Positions 35,713-46,705 of a stretch of 64,000 bases of DNA are shown here, piece after piece (the stretch's first letter is position 1; each line of letters starts with the position of its first letter). This DNA comes from Candidatus Thalassarchaeaceae archaeon (GTDB taxonomy: Archaea > Thermoplasmatota > Poseidoniia > Poseidoniales > Thalassarchaeaceae). Location: assembly GCA_943841885.1 (NCBI GenBank), contig CALSZZ010000002.1:216262-280261 (forward strand), given 5' to 3'. The position numbers and the translations under genes are program-made. Below the pieces are notes generated by a model. The model saw only the letters and a list, made by a program, of their open reading frames with translations, was not told where the DNA came from and made no database searches.

Positions 35713-36407
35713 GTAGTAGTCATATAAAGAGACTAATGATGCCTAGAAGTTGGCCTTTACCAAGGAAAACTAGTATTTGGGTGCAAAAACCGAATCCTTG
35801 TGGTCATAGTTTAGAGAATTGTATGCCAATGACTTTAATTCTCCGAGATATTATGGGTGTTGCCCATACTAAAAGAGAAGCAAAAAAGATATTATACTCA
35901 AGAAAAATAATGGTTGATGGAAAAATAGAAACTGACTCTGGAAGGGGCGTAGGATTAATGGATGTCTTAACCATAGGGGATGAAAATTATCGTTGTATAT
36001 TAGATACTAATGGTAAACTACGATACAGGTCAATAAGTAAGAAATCAGCAAAAACTAAGATATGTAGAGTTACTGGCAAAACTACGATAAAAGATGGCAT
36101 GACTCAATTACATTTGCATGATGGTCGCAATATAGTTCTAAAATCCACTTCAGAATATAGTACTGGTGACTCAATAGTAATTTCACTTCCCGAACAAAAA
36201 ATCACAGCCCATTTGCCAATAGAAGAAGGAGCTCTGGCATATCTAACAGGTGGAAGTCATATTGGCGAGACTGCAAATGTCCGAGAAAGAATTGTCAAAA
36301 GATCTTCTAAAGCCAATGAAACAATCTTCGATGACTTCGGCACAGTCTCAGAATATGTATTCGTAATTGGTAAGGAAAAAGATTTACCCTTGGAGGCTGA
36401 ATCATGA
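35709..36407 (+). CDS. rps4e: Small subunit ribosomal protein eS4
   Basis: 232 residues. 'HIKRLMMPRSWPLPRKTSIWV', the S4-type RNA-binding block 'AHTKREAKKILYSRKIMVDGK' and the KOW-like end identify the archaeal/eukaryal-only protein. ATG overlaps the uL24 stop. Confidence 0.96.
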   Translation: MSSSHIKRLMMPRSWPLPRKTSIWVQKPNPCGHSLENCMPMTLILRDIMGVAHTKREAKKILYSRKIMVDGKIETDSGRGVGLMDVLTIGDENYRCILDTNGKLRYRSISKKSAKTKICRVTGKTTIKDGMTQLHLHDGRNIVLKSTSEYSTGDSIVISLPEQKITAHLPIEEGALAYLTGGSHIGETANVRERIVKRSSKANETIFDDFGTVSEYVFVIGKEKDLPLEAES

Positions 36408-36931
36408 AACAACCCGTAAATCCAATGCAAAAACCTCGTGCAACAAAGGTTACAGTGAACATAGGAGTTGGAGAAGCAGGACAGAGACTCCAGTTGGCCG
36501 AACAAGTATTAGAAATTCTCACAGGTCTTAAGGCCGTAAGGACACTTTCTACTCAAACTAACAGAGATTTAGGGACTCGAGAAGGGGCACCAATTGGGTG
36601 TAAAGTAACTATCCGGGGCCATGAAAAAATAGACTCTTTCTTGAAAGATGCCTTTTGGGTAAGAGAAAATACTTTACCATCTTATAATTTTGATAATCAA
36701 GGAAACCTCTCATTTGGAATATCTGATTACACAGACTTCCCTAATCAAAAATATGACCCAGAAATAGGTATTTTTGGCATGGATATCAATGTATTATTAG
36801 AAAGACCAGGGCATCGTATCAAACATCGTCGAAGACGCAGCTCAAAGGTTTCAACTAAGCATCGTGTTTACAGGGAAGAATCAAAAGTATGGTTTCAAGA
36901 ACGATACGGCATAAATATAGTGGAGGAGTGA
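36404..36931 (+). CDS. rpl5: Large subunit ribosomal protein uL5
   Basis: 175 residues. 'KVTVNIGVGEAGQRLQLAEQVL', 'REGAPIGCKVTIRG' and 'GISDYTDFPNQKYDPEIGIFGMDINV' are signature segments; it binds 5S rRNA. Confidence 0.97.
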   Translation: MKQPVNPMQKPRATKVTVNIGVGEAGQRLQLAEQVLEILTGLKAVRTLSTQTNRDLGTREGAPIGCKVTIRGHEKIDSFLKDAFWVRENTLPSYNFDNQGNLSFGISDYTDFPNQKYDPEIGIFGMDINVLLERPGHRIKHRRRRSSKVSTKHRVYREESKVWFQERYGINIVEE

Positions 36932-36936
36932 CTTAG

Positions 36937-37089
36937 ATGGCAAGAGATCATGGAGAAACAATAGGTAGAACAACCGGTTGCCGTCGCTGCGGACGTAGAA
37001 GAGGACTCATACGTAGACATGGACTACATCTTTGCCGTCAATGCTTTCGAGATGTGGCTACAAATATAGGATTTAAGAAATATTCATGA
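36937..37089 (+). CDS. rps14: Small subunit ribosomal protein uS14 (50 residues, not in ORF track)
   Basis: '[20 protein letters not shown]' through '[18 protein letters not shown]'. The CxxC...CxxC zinc site is intact, as in archaeal uS14. RBS 'GGAGGAGTGA' lies 5-14 bases before the ATG. It fills the gap between uL5 and uS8 and is too short for the supplied track. Confidence 0.96.
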   Translation: MARDHGETIGRTTGCRRCGRRRGLIRRHGLHLCRQCFRDVATNIGFKKYS

Positions 37090-37101
37090 GGTGATAAAAA
37101 G

Positions 37102-37491
37102 ATGCAATTTGACCCCCTAAGTGACGCTTTTACACGTATATACAATGCAGAGCAAGCAGGCCATTATGAGGTATCTGTGAAACCTGCAAGCAAACTCCTA
37201 GGTAGCATGTTATCTATCATGCAAACTTCTGGATATATAGGAGAATATGAAAAAATAGAGAATGGTAGAGGAGGAGGATATAGAATAGAATTAATTGGTG
37301 CAATTAATCGCTGTGGAGTAATTAAGCCAAGATATTCCGTACAACGGCTAGATTATGATAAGTGGGAATCTAGGTATCTTCCAGCTCGTGATTTTGGACT
37401 ATTGATTTTAACAACTAATCAAGGAATAATGAATCATTATGATGCAAAGAAGGAGAGAGTAGGCGGTCGCTTACTTGCATATATTTTTTAG
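37102..37491 (+). CDS. rps8: Small subunit ribosomal protein uS8
   Basis: 129 residues. 'DPLSDAFTRIYNAEQAGH', 'NRCGVIKPRYSVQ' and 'PARDFGLLILTTNQGIMNHYDAKKERVGGRLLAYIF' are diagnostic of archaeal uS8. Confidence 0.97.
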   Translation: MQFDPLSDAFTRIYNAEQAGHYEVSVKPASKLLGSMLSIMQTSGYIGEYEKIENGRGGGYRIELIGAINRCGVIKPRYSVQRLDYDKWESRYLPARDFGLLILTTNQGIMNHYDAKKERVGGRLLAYIF

Positions 37492-37503
37492 GAGGTTTTA
37501 GTA

Positions 37504-38055
37504 ATGGTAAAAGTAGATCACATAGCACATGACATGAATCTCCCTGAAGGCGTCACAGCAACTGTATCTGGTTCAGTATTGACTGTCCAAAAAGGTAATA
37601 ATTCAGTAGAAAGAGAATTTATACATCCAAAGATAGAAGTTAGAAATCTTAATGAAAAGATTTCAGTATTTTGTAATTTACCTCGTAGGGCGGAGAAAGC
37701 ATTAGCTGGTACTTGGGCTGCTCACATATCTAACATGATTTATGGTGTCGATACTGGTTTTGAATATCATTTAAAGGCAGTTTACAGTCATTTCCCAATG
37801 ACCCTTAAAGTCCAAGGAAATAAAATGACTGTCACAAATCTATTTGGAGAAAAAGTTCCAAGAGTGGCAAAGTTGCCCTGGAGCCCGACTGAAGTTGAAG
37901 TTAAAGTGACGAATAAAACCGATGTAATAGTGAAAGGTATTGATAAAGAAAAAGTAGGTCAAACAGCAGCTAATATAGAGCGTTCATGTAGAATAAAAAA
38001 TAGAGATAGAAGAGTTTTCCAAGATGGAATTTACATTACTTCAAAGGGTGCATAA
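37504..38055 (+). CDS. rpl6: Large subunit ribosomal protein uL6
   Basis: 183 residues with the two-fold uL6 repeat: 'MNLPEGVTATVSGSVLTVQKG' and 'SHFPMTLKVQGNKMTVTNLFGEKVPR'; 'CRIKNRDRRVFQDGIYIT' at the end is typical. Confidence 0.96.
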   Translation: MVKVDHIAHDMNLPEGVTATVSGSVLTVQKGNNSVEREFIHPKIEVRNLNEKISVFCNLPRRAEKALAGTWAAHISNMIYGVDTGFEYHLKAVYSHFPMTLKVQGNKMTVTNLFGEKVPRVAKLPWSPTEVEVKVTNKTDVIVKGIDKEKVGQTAANIERSCRIKNRDRRVFQDGIYITSKGA

Positions 38056-38068
38056 AGGAGGAATATGG

Positions 38069-38770
38069 ATGGAATATGATAAAATGACTGTTGCACAGTT
38101 GAAAGATTTACTTCGTGAAAATGACTTACCTGTATCGGGTAAGAAATCAGAACTAATTGAACGATTATCTTCTCTTTCTTCAGAAACTGAATTACCAAAT
38201 GAAGATGTAACTGACAATATTGATGCAAAGGAAGAAGAAGCAGAATCTGGTTCAGAAGAATCTGATTCTGAAGAATTTTTTGAAGAAGATAATGATGATG
38301 ATGATGATGATTTTTATGATGATTTCACCGGAATACATACTGCTAGACAGAAACCTATTTTGGATGACGAAACTAAAAATTTGCTTAAATTTAGAGCCAA
38401 TCAAATGAAAAAACAACCAGCATTTCGCCGTCAAGAATGGTTTAGATACAAGAGACTATCTCATTCAGGATGGAGGAAACCGAAAGGTTATCAGTCTAAA
38501 CAAAGACTAAATATGAAATATCGTACACCAATGGCAAGGATTGGTTATGGAAAGATATCTGCTGTTAGAGGATTACATTCTTCAGGATTTAAAGAAGTTT
38601 TAGTTCATAAAATTGAAGATTTAGAATCAATTAATCCAGAGAAACAAGCCATTAGAATAGGATCTTCAGTAGGAAATAGAAAGCGATTATCAATTCATGA
38701 CCGTGCTGATGATTTAGGGCTTAGAATTCTCAATCGTCGCCGTATCGATCGTAAGGGGGACTTACAATGA
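38069..38770 (+). CDS. rpl32e: Large subunit ribosomal protein eL32 with N-terminal SAP domain
   Basis: 233 residues from the ATG at 38069, after 'AAGGAGG'. Residues about 6-36, 'MTVAQLKDLLRENDLPVSGKKSELIERLSS', match a SAP motif, a small DNA/RNA-binding helix pair. A very acidic linker of about 50 residues ('EESDSEEFFEEDNDDDDDDF') joins it to the eL32 core ('QEWFRYKRLSHSGWRKPKG', 'VRGLHSSGFKEVLVH'). Usual eL32 lacks this extension, although haloarchaeal eL32 also carries an added N-terminal domain. It may be ribosome-bound or a secondary nucleic-acid contact (inference). Confidence 0.92.
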   Translation: MEYDKMTVAQLKDLLRENDLPVSGKKSELIERLSSLSSETELPNEDVTDNIDAKEEEAESGSEESDSEEFFEEDNDDDDDDFYDDFTGIHTARQKPILDDETKNLLKFRANQMKKQPAFRRQEWFRYKRLSHSGWRKPKGYQSKQRLNMKYRTPMARIGYGKISAVRGLHSSGFKEVLVHKIEDLESINPEKQAIRIGSSVGNRKRLSIHDRADDLGLRILNRRRIDRKGDLQ

Positions 38771-39243
38771 TGATTACCAACCAAAAAAGAATGGCTGCCC
38801 AAATACTTTCTAAAAAAGAAGGTCGCGAAGTTGGTATCCACAGAGTTTGGATCCATCCAGATTACCTAGAAGAGGTTACTAGTGCGGTACAAAAAGATGA
38901 TGTCCGCCAATTGATTGAAGAAGGAATAATTAAAGCGAAACCAATTGTTGGTATTAGTCGTTCCAGGGCCCGTAAAGTAGCTATTCAGAAAGCCAAAGGA
39001 CGCCGTAAAGGACAAGGTTCTAGAAAAGGTACTTTTAATGCACGAGCACCTAAAAAAGAACGTTGGATGAGAATAATTAGATCTCAACGTAAAATGCTAA
39101 AGGAGTTTAGAGAAGATGAAACAATCTCTCCGTCTAAATATCGATATTATTATCGAAAAGCAAAAGGAGGTTCTTATCGTTCTGTTGCAGATATGAAAAG
39201 AAATATGGAAATAGATGGTATCTCATTTGGAGGTGAAAATTAA
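38767..39243 (+). CDS. rpl19e: Large subunit ribosomal protein eL19
   Basis: 158 residues. 'QKRMAAQILSKKEGREVGIHRVWIHPDYLEEV' and 'SRSRARKVAIQKAKGRRKGQGSRKGTFNAR' are diagnostic. Start overlaps the eL32 stop. Confidence 0.96.
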   Translation: MMITNQKRMAAQILSKKEGREVGIHRVWIHPDYLEEVTSAVQKDDVRQLIEEGIIKAKPIVGISRSRARKVAIQKAKGRRKGQGSRKGTFNARAPKKERWMRIIRSQRKMLKEFREDETISPSKYRYYYRKAKGGSYRSVADMKRNMEIDGISFGGEN

Positions 39244-39758
39244 TGGCACATGGTAAGAATCAGAGACTTCGCTTTAAGAGACGTCGTAACGGCCAAACAG
39301 ATTATAGAAGAAGAATGAAGTTACTTAGAGGTGGAGATCTTAGAGCCGTAGTTAGGATATCTAACACTCAAGTAATCTGCCAATTGATTGAATTTGGAAT
39401 GGATGGAGATAATATATTTGAATCTATTTCTGGGCAAACACTTGTTGATAACTATAAATGGCCCAAAAATATTTCTAGAAAATCAGTACCAGCTTCTTAT
39501 TTAGTAGGTTTTGCTCTAGGTAATAGAGCAGTAAAAGCTGGCCATAAAAATGCAATATTGGACATTGGTCTCGCAGCCTCATCTCCAGGAAATAGAGTCT
39601 TTGCAGCACTAAAAGGAATGATAGACGCTGGTTTGGAAATTCCCCACGGTGAATCTGTACTGCCTGATGAAGACAGAATAAATGGATTACACATAAATGA
39701 AAATCTTGCTAAATCAGTTTTAGCTACAAAGAAAGCGATAGAGGGGGCCAAGAAATGA
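39243..39758 (+). CDS. rpl18: Large subunit ribosomal protein uL18
   Basis: 171 residues. 'RRRNGQTDYRRRMKLLRGGDLRAVVRISNTQVICQL' and 'GLAASSPGNRVFAALKGMIDAGLEIPHGE' match archaeal uL18, a 5S rRNA binder. Confidence 0.96.
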   Translation: MAHGKNQRLRFKRRRNGQTDYRRRMKLLRGGDLRAVVRISNTQVICQLIEFGMDGDNIFESISGQTLVDNYKWPKNISRKSVPASYLVGFALGNRAVKAGHKNAILDIGLAASSPGNRVFAALKGMIDAGLEIPHGESVLPDEDRINGLHINENLAKSVLATKKAIEGAKK

Positions 39759-40522
39759 GTGAAGAAAATGAAGCACCTGAGGACGAAAAAGTAATATTAG
39801 CACCAGGTTTAACCATGGCTCTATATCCATCAGAATCAGAAGAACCCGTTAGAAGAAGGGGTCCAGATCCATTAGCAGGGCTAAGAATGTGGGAACCACG
39901 CACAAGACTTGGAAGAATGGTTAGAGAAGGAAAAATACTAACTTATGAGGAAGCACTAGAAACAGGTTATCCAATAAGAGAAGTTGAAGTTGTTGATGCC
40001 CTTCTTCCAGATTTGACAGATGATGTTTTGGGTGTCAACATGATTCAAAGAATGACAGACTCAGGACGCCGTGTCAGATTCAATGTATTATGTGTTGTTG
40101 GAAATAGTGATGGTTATGTTGGATTAGCAGTATGCAAAGGAAAAGAAGTTTCTAGCACAATTAAAAAAGCAATAGATAGTGCAAAATTAAATCTTATACC
40201 TGTTATGAGGGGAAATGGCTCATGGGAATCATCCGAAGGACCTGGAAATAGCGTTCCATTCAAAGTTACTGGAAGATCAGGTTCTACAAGAATTACACTT
40301 CTCCCAGCACCTTCTGGTAAAGGTCTAGTAATCGGAGATTATGGCAGACGTGTTCTAACTCTCGCAGGTATTACTGATGTATGGTCTCGTTCCAAAGGCC
40401 AAACACGCTCTACTATTAATTTTGCAAAGGCAACTTTTAATGCTTTAGTGGAATTAAATAAAACTAGAATACATGATTCTGATCGAGATAGATTGCATAT
40501 GAAATCAGGGAGGGAACTTTAA
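39755..40522 (+). CDS. rps5: Small subunit ribosomal protein uS5
   Basis: 255 residues. 'MTDSGRRVRFNVLCVVGNSDGYVGLAVCKGKEV' and 'GKGLVIGDYGRRVLTLAGITDVWSRSKGQTRSTINFAKATFNAL' are the family core. An N-terminal extension of about 45 acidic residues precedes it. Confidence 0.96.
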   Translation: MSEENEAPEDEKVILAPGLTMALYPSESEEPVRRRGPDPLAGLRMWEPRTRLGRMVREGKILTYEEALETGYPIREVEVVDALLPDLTDDVLGVNMIQRMTDSGRRVRFNVLCVVGNSDGYVGLAVCKGKEVSSTIKKAIDSAKLNLIPVMRGNGSWESSEGPGNSVPFKVTGRSGSTRITLLPAPSGKGLVIGDYGRRVLTLAGITDVWSRSKGQTRSTINFAKATFNALVELNKTRIHDSDRDRLHMKSGREL

Positions 40523-40992
40523 TGGCATTTTTAGTAATCAGGGCACGCAGCGATCGTGGTGTAACAGTGAAAATAAGGGACACTATGGGCATGCTCAATC
40601 TAACAAGAGTTAACCACGCTACCATACTACCCGATGTCCCATCTTATACAGGAATGCTCGACAAAGCTAAAGATTACATTACATGGGGAGAAGTTAGTCA
40701 TGAATTAATAACTAATTTACTTAAAGAAAGAGGTAGGATGATGGGAGATAATCCTGTTACTGACGCCTCGATAAAGGAAAATAGCCAATATTCTTCAGTT
40801 GAAAAGTTTGCTAAAGCACTTTCTTCGGGAGAAGCGACAATGAAGGATGTAAACAATTTGAAACCAGTTCTCCGCTTACATCCTCCTCGAGGCTCAAAGG
40901 GCTGGGGAGGAATAAAAAGAAGTTACACCGTTGGTGGGGCTCTAGGATTTCGTGGCGAGGCTATTGGAGAATTAGTCTCTAGAATGATGTGA
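40522..40992 (+). CDS. rpl30: Large subunit ribosomal protein uL30
   Basis: 156 residues, archaeal long form. 'FLVIRARSDRGVTVKIRDTMGMLNLTRVNHATILPD' and 'LRLHPPRGSKGWGGIKRSYTVGGALGFRG' are diagnostic. ATG overlaps the uS5 stop. Confidence 0.96.
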   Translation: MAFLVIRARSDRGVTVKIRDTMGMLNLTRVNHATILPDVPSYTGMLDKAKDYITWGEVSHELITNLLKERGRMMGDNPVTDASIKENSQYSSVEKFAKALSSGEATMKDVNNLKPVLRLHPPRGSKGWGGIKRSYTVGGALGFRGEAIGELVSRMM

Positions 40993-41002
40993 GGTGATAA
41001 AT

Positions 41003-41392
41003 TTGGTATCAAGAACAAATAAATTTCGTGGAAGTAGGTATCATGGCAGGGGAAAGAAAGCTGGCAGAGGTGCAGGAAAGAGAGGCGGTAGAGGAAACGC
41101 TGGAATCAATAAGCACCGTCTAATGACGAGGCTAAAATATATGCCCAGGCATTGGGGTATGCATGGATTTAACAGACACCCCAGTCTTAGAAAAGTAAAT
41201 ATTTCTATCAATTTACAAGAATTACAAAGTATTGCAGAAGGAGACTCTATCAATTTAGGAGAAATTGGCTACGATAAACTTCTAGGAAAAGGACGGATAG
41301 ATCGTCCAATAAACATAACCGTTTCAAAAGCAAGCGCTCTGGCAGTATCAAAAGTTGAAGCTGCTGGCGGTTCTGTAAATATAGAAGAATAA
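41003..41392 (+). CDS. rpl15: Large subunit ribosomal protein uL15
   Basis: 129 residues from TTG 41003, spaced after 'GAGGTGAT'; the track's GTG at 40994 falls inside that RBS. 'FRGSRYHGRGKKAGRGAGKRGGRGNAG' is the glycine/arginine-rich N-terminus of uL15. Confidence 0.94.
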   Translation: MVSRTNKFRGSRYHGRGKKAGRGAGKRGGRGNAGINKHRLMTRLKYMPRHWGMHGFNRHPSLRKVNISINLQELQSIAEGDSINLGEIGYDKLLGKGRIDRPINITVSKASALAVSKVEAAGGSVNIEE

Positions 41393-41411
41393 TACAATAA
41401 GGGGGGATTAT

Positions 41412-43346
41412 GTGGTAAATCGAAGACCAAATGTCATAGGTCTCGTAGTCCTTGCAATACTTTATTGGGGGGCGCTTTACTATTGGCTAAGAGCAGATTT
41501 AAATTCTGATATAAGAGATGTGCAATTAGATGCTTTAGTTTTATTTTCCCTATCGATACCATATGTTGCATTTGTGATGTGGGGTGCCATGACAGATTTG
41601 CCTGAGTCAGTTGCAAAGATACCTTATATAGGAAAATATATGAAAGCATTAGTTTGGATACTGATATTAATTTCTTTTGCAATATGGGCATGGATTGATC
41701 CTAGCCTAGTTGGATTCTTATTCGTTGCAATAGCTCTACTTGGCCTGCCAGTTGGATTAGCTTTAGCATGTTTCCTGTATACGGGAGATGGAGGGAGTAG
41801 ATTGTACGGTCTAAAAAGACTAGTTGATGTTTACCCAAGTATAACAAAACCAGAAGGGCATGTTAGGTTTAACCAAAAACTTTGGACAACTACTTTGGTC
41901 CTAATAATATATTTCGCAATGACCAATGTTATGATTTATGGCCTTTCAGACTCAACACTCGATATATTCTCGTCATTTAGATCTATCATGGCTGGGGCTT
42001 CAGGTTCAATAATGCATTTAGGAATTGGACCAATAGTAACAGGTTCTATCATCATGCAATTATTCTCTGGCGCTAAAATAATTCAATTAGATTTACAAGA
42101 TTCTGCAGATAAACAATTATATCAGGGAGTTCAGAAAATATTAGTTTTGATTATGATTCCAATTGAGTCAATACCTCAAGTTTATGGATTCTTAGATCCT
42201 TCAGAAACAGTCATTCTGGATTATGGAGTTGGCTGGGCAAATACATTAATTGTATCTCAATTATTCATTGGTTCTTTACTTGTATTCCTTCTTGATGAGT
42301 TAGTAAGTAAGTGGGGAATTGGAAGCGGTATATCTCTATTTATTGCTGCTGGTGTAGCACAATCAACATTCGTAGGAACTTTGTCTCCTCTTCCCACTGT
42401 ACTGAGGGTTCTGCCATTTCCATAGAAAATCCTCCTTCAGGAACTCTTCCAATGATATTTTATGTACTAAGGACTGCTTCTAACTCAGGATCTAGTATCT
42501 GATAATGGTTTCGAACTCATGCTATTGAACCATGCAAATCCAATTGCCGCTTTGATTTCCTCTATTATCGTATTCGTTGTTGTCGCTTATGCCGAATCAA
42601 GTAAATTAGAACTACCTTTAACGCATGGTAAAGTAAGGGGGCATAGAGGGCAATATCCCATCCGTCTTGTTTATGCCAGTAACATTCCTGTGATATCTGA
42701 TGGCTGCATTATTGGCAAACTTGAATATGTTCACTCTTCTATTCTGGAGCCATCCCGTTCTATCTACTACGTCCAATAATAGGTAGAAACGGTTGGGGCA
42801 GTAAGGCAGAATGGTTCGGCTCATACAAGCCAGGGGCTACGACTCCACATGATGGATTTGCATGGTACGCTTCAATGGTAAATGGTGTTGGTGATTGGTT
42901 ATTCCACTCCTCAATCAGACTGGAGACGTATATGGTCATAGCTTTACCACAAATTATGCTACATGTATTTACATATGTATTCTTCATGACTGCTGGTTCT
43001 ACGGTTTTCGCCAAGTTTTGGATAGAAACAACAAATATGGGCGCCAAGGATGTAGCAAAACAAATTGAGAGAACCGGAATGCAGATACCAGGATTCAGAA
43101 AGAACCCAGTTGTGTCTGGAGAGAATCTTGAAAGATATATTCCTCCTGTAACTCTATTCTCTGGTGCCTTCGTAGGCTTTCTAGCAGCAGGAGCTGACTT
43201 TCTCGGTACTGTGGGTAATGCTACCGGAACAGGACTCTTACTAGCAGTAGGTATCATACTCAGGACATACGAACAGATTCAGAAAGGAGCAGGCCATGGA
43301 GATGCATCCTGTCCTCCGAGAGTTCTTTGGGGCAGATTATTGTTAA
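41412..43346 (+). pseudogene. secY: Preprotein translocase SecY, interrupted by several frameshifts
   Basis: The first 330 codons read well as archaeal SecY ('IYFAMTNVMIYGL', 'GIGPIVTGSIIMQLFSGAKII', 'DELVSKWGIGSGISLFIAAGV'). After about 42405 the protein continues in other frames: 'IENPPSGTLPMIFYVLRT', 'NPIAALISSIIVFVVVAYAES', 'LMAALLANLNMFTLLFWS', 'GRNGWGSKAEWFGSYKPGATTPHDG' and 'TYVFFMTAGSTVFAKFWIET'. A final shift near 43284 restores the archaeal C-terminus 'EQAMEMHPVLREFFGADYC' with TAA at 43344. At least five single-base changes are needed. SecY is essential, so sequence error is likelier than a true pseudogene. Confidence 0.85.
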
Positions 43347-43722
43347 ATCTAAGCTATCTGAACATATTTATCGTATTTAATGACTCCAATCTTAATATTA
43401 CTGGTAAATTCATACTCCTCAAGTCACTGTCATCATTGATACCACTGCAGGTCGGCGGACGCTACGTTAACTGGCGTTGGAGATTGAGCACCTAGTGCCA
43501 TGAGTCTTCATCAGGTTAGGACGTTGCCGAGGAAGTGCGGCCACGAACTTAGTTCGTGGTTTAGGAGGTTAACCACAATATGACTTGACCCCGTAATAGG
43601 GGGTGCAAGAAGCAGATATTTCATTCAATTCAAAATGAATGTGATTCTGCGCCAATAACCAATAAGTGAAATTGTGACCATTTAACACAAACTTCGAAAG
43701 GATCAGTGATTTGCACACGCGA
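43347..43722 (+). other. secY-16S spacer with rRNA leader hairpins
   Basis: No gene is seen. The expected adenylate kinase gene is absent. The spacer holds a perfect hairpin CCACGAAC-TTA-GTTCGTGG (43541-43559), CCCC-GTAATA-GGGG next to 43600, and an imperfect one, GCAGA...CATTCA/TGAATG...TCTGC, near 43610-43650. These may be 16S leader processing or termination structures. Confidence 0.45.
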
Positions 43723-45189
<1,467 letters not shown>

Positions 45190-45211
45190 AAGAAACTCGG
45201 AAACCGGGGGG

Positions 45212-45231
45212 CGGGGCGTTTATTCGCCCCG
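45212..45231 (+). terminator. Hairpin after the 16S gene
   Basis: CGGGGCG-TTTATT-CGCCCCG is a seven-pair stem starting 22 bases after the rRNA 3' end. It may be the 3' processing stem or a terminator; a T-rich run lies slightly downstream ('TCTTTTTTATTT'). Confidence 0.5.
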
Positions 45232-45365
45232 TCTTCCAACTTTACTCTATTCTTTTTTATTTCACTAGTGTAATAGTAATATTCGTTAACATAATATTAC
45301 TCCTAGGTTTTTTTATTAATACATCAATTCTTAACCTCCAAACTTAGTTTTCCCATTGGAGAAGG

Positions 45366-45373
45366 TATATACA
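45366..45373 (+). promoter_or_regulatory. TATA box for the amino-acid importer operon
   Basis: 'TATATACA' lies 23-30 bases before the ATG at 45396. That spacing fits an archaeal promoter giving a leaderless or near-leaderless transcript, in line with the missing RBS. Confidence 0.45.
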
Positions 45374-45395
45374 TACTATAGTCGACGCAAGGAAC

Positions 45396-46579
45396 ATGCG
45401 AAGATTACTCGCGACAACTATGATGCTGTTAATGACGACTGCGGCCCTTGCGGGCTGTGCGCGGATCTGACGTTACACAAGATGACGTAGATGCGGCAAG
45501 AGAAGAAGGTAGACTAGCGGAGTATGCAGATAGCAACACCTGTAAGTACACTGGACACAATCTCGAGCGTGGATCTATGAAGTGTGGAGTTAAAGAGTCC
45601 CAATATGGAATGGGTTACTTAGATGCTACAACGGAGTTCGCTCGGTCTTGATATTCTTACTGCAGAGCTGTAGCCGCTGCTCTTGGACTTAATCCAGATA
45701 CTGACGTTGAGTACATCCCAGCATCAGGCTCGGACAGATTCGAGAAACTATCTGCTGGAACAATCGACGTTCTAATCCGTACCACTACTTGGACTACAAG
45801 CCGTGATGCGATCTAAATGCTGATTTCGCTGGAATGAACTTCTTCGATGGACAAGGTATTCTAGTCCGTGAGGATGCTTTCCCGCAGCAGCTGCAGGAAA
45901 CTCAGCATCTGGACTAGATCGTGCTAACATCTGTGTAGGAACTGGTACAACTACTGAAGGAAACTTGGCGGACTACAACACAGTCAATTCAATCGGTATG
46001 GACATAGTTCCAGTAGCAGATGCTGCTGAAGCTACGACAAAACTAGTTGACGGATCTTGTGATGCATTCACAGGCGACATGTCAGCAATGGTTGCAAAGA
46101 AATACACTCTCGAACTAACAAATGCTGATGATACAACTGGATGTGACGGTTGTGATCTATGGATTGCACCAGAACTTCTTTCAAAAGAACCATTGGGAGC
46201 AGCAGTTCGCGATATGGATTCTGACTGGAAAGATGTTGTAACATGGGTATGGTACGGAATGGTAACTGCAGAAGAAATGGGACTCCACTCAGGAAACTAT
46301 GCTGCTGCAGATATGACTAACCCATCAGTTGACAGATTGTTGAATAACAATCTTGGTCTAGGTACAGATACTAATCCTCTACCTGCTACATGGATGCAAA
46401 ATGTTCTATCTGCTGTAGGTAACTACGGAGAAGCATGGGATGACTCATTCTGTGACGGAACATGGGATGCTGGTGTAGGCGGTTCAGACACTATGAGTAA
46501 TTGTGTATTATCTCGTGTAGGCACAGCAAATGCATTAGTATCTGAAGGTGGATTGCAATTTGCACCACCATTGCGTTAA
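45396..46579 (+). pseudogene. aapJ: Amino-acid ABC transporter substrate-binding protein, frame-disrupted
   Basis: Begins 'MRRLLATTMMLLMTTAALAGC', a lipoprotein signal with lipobox LAGC. The family 3 binding protein continues in shifting frames: 'ERGSMKCGVKESQYGMGYLDATTEF', 'YCRAVAAALGLNPDTDVEYIPASGSDRFEKLSAGTIDVLIRTTTWT', 'FAGMNFFDGQGILVREDAF' and the long intact end 'ANICVGTGTTTEGNLADYN'. This is the pattern of AapJ/BztA, general L-amino-acid binding proteins. Four or more single-base indels lie between 45460 and 45900; from 45965 on it is open. Given the intact motifs, sequencing error is the favoured reading. Confidence 0.8.
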
Positions 46580-46590
46580 GTAATTCTGTA

Positions 46591-46615
46591 AATTAAATTA
46601 AATTAAATTAAATTA
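46591..46615 (+). repeat. AATTA pentamer tandem repeat
   Basis: Five exact copies of AATTA just after the binding-protein stop codon. It may be a slippage product; no function is evident. Confidence 0.85.
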
Positions 46616-46633
46616 AAATCAGATAAACATAAA

Positions 46634-46673
46634 CTCCTAGAGGGGAAATATCTCCTCTGGGAGTCCATTTTTT
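46634..46673 (+). terminator. Stem-loop with T-run between binding protein and permease
   Basis: CTCCTAGAGG pairs over ten positions with CCTCTGGGAG around a 10-base loop and is followed by TCCATTTTTT. This looks like an intrinsic terminator or 3' stabilising structure that would leave the binding protein mRNA more abundant than the permease mRNA, as in many ABC importers. Confidence 0.55.
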
Positions 46674-46705
46674 CATATTTAAATTCAATAAAGTAGGTGC
46701 TATAG

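Noticed and set aside
38220-38434. ORFs of Met/Ile runs on both strands in the eL32 linker
   Set aside because: Shadows of the GAT/GAA-rich acidic linker.
43347-43500. A diverged adenylate kinase or EMC3-like gene after secY
   Set aside because: No frame shows a P-loop or a convincing match, even allowing for frameshifts.
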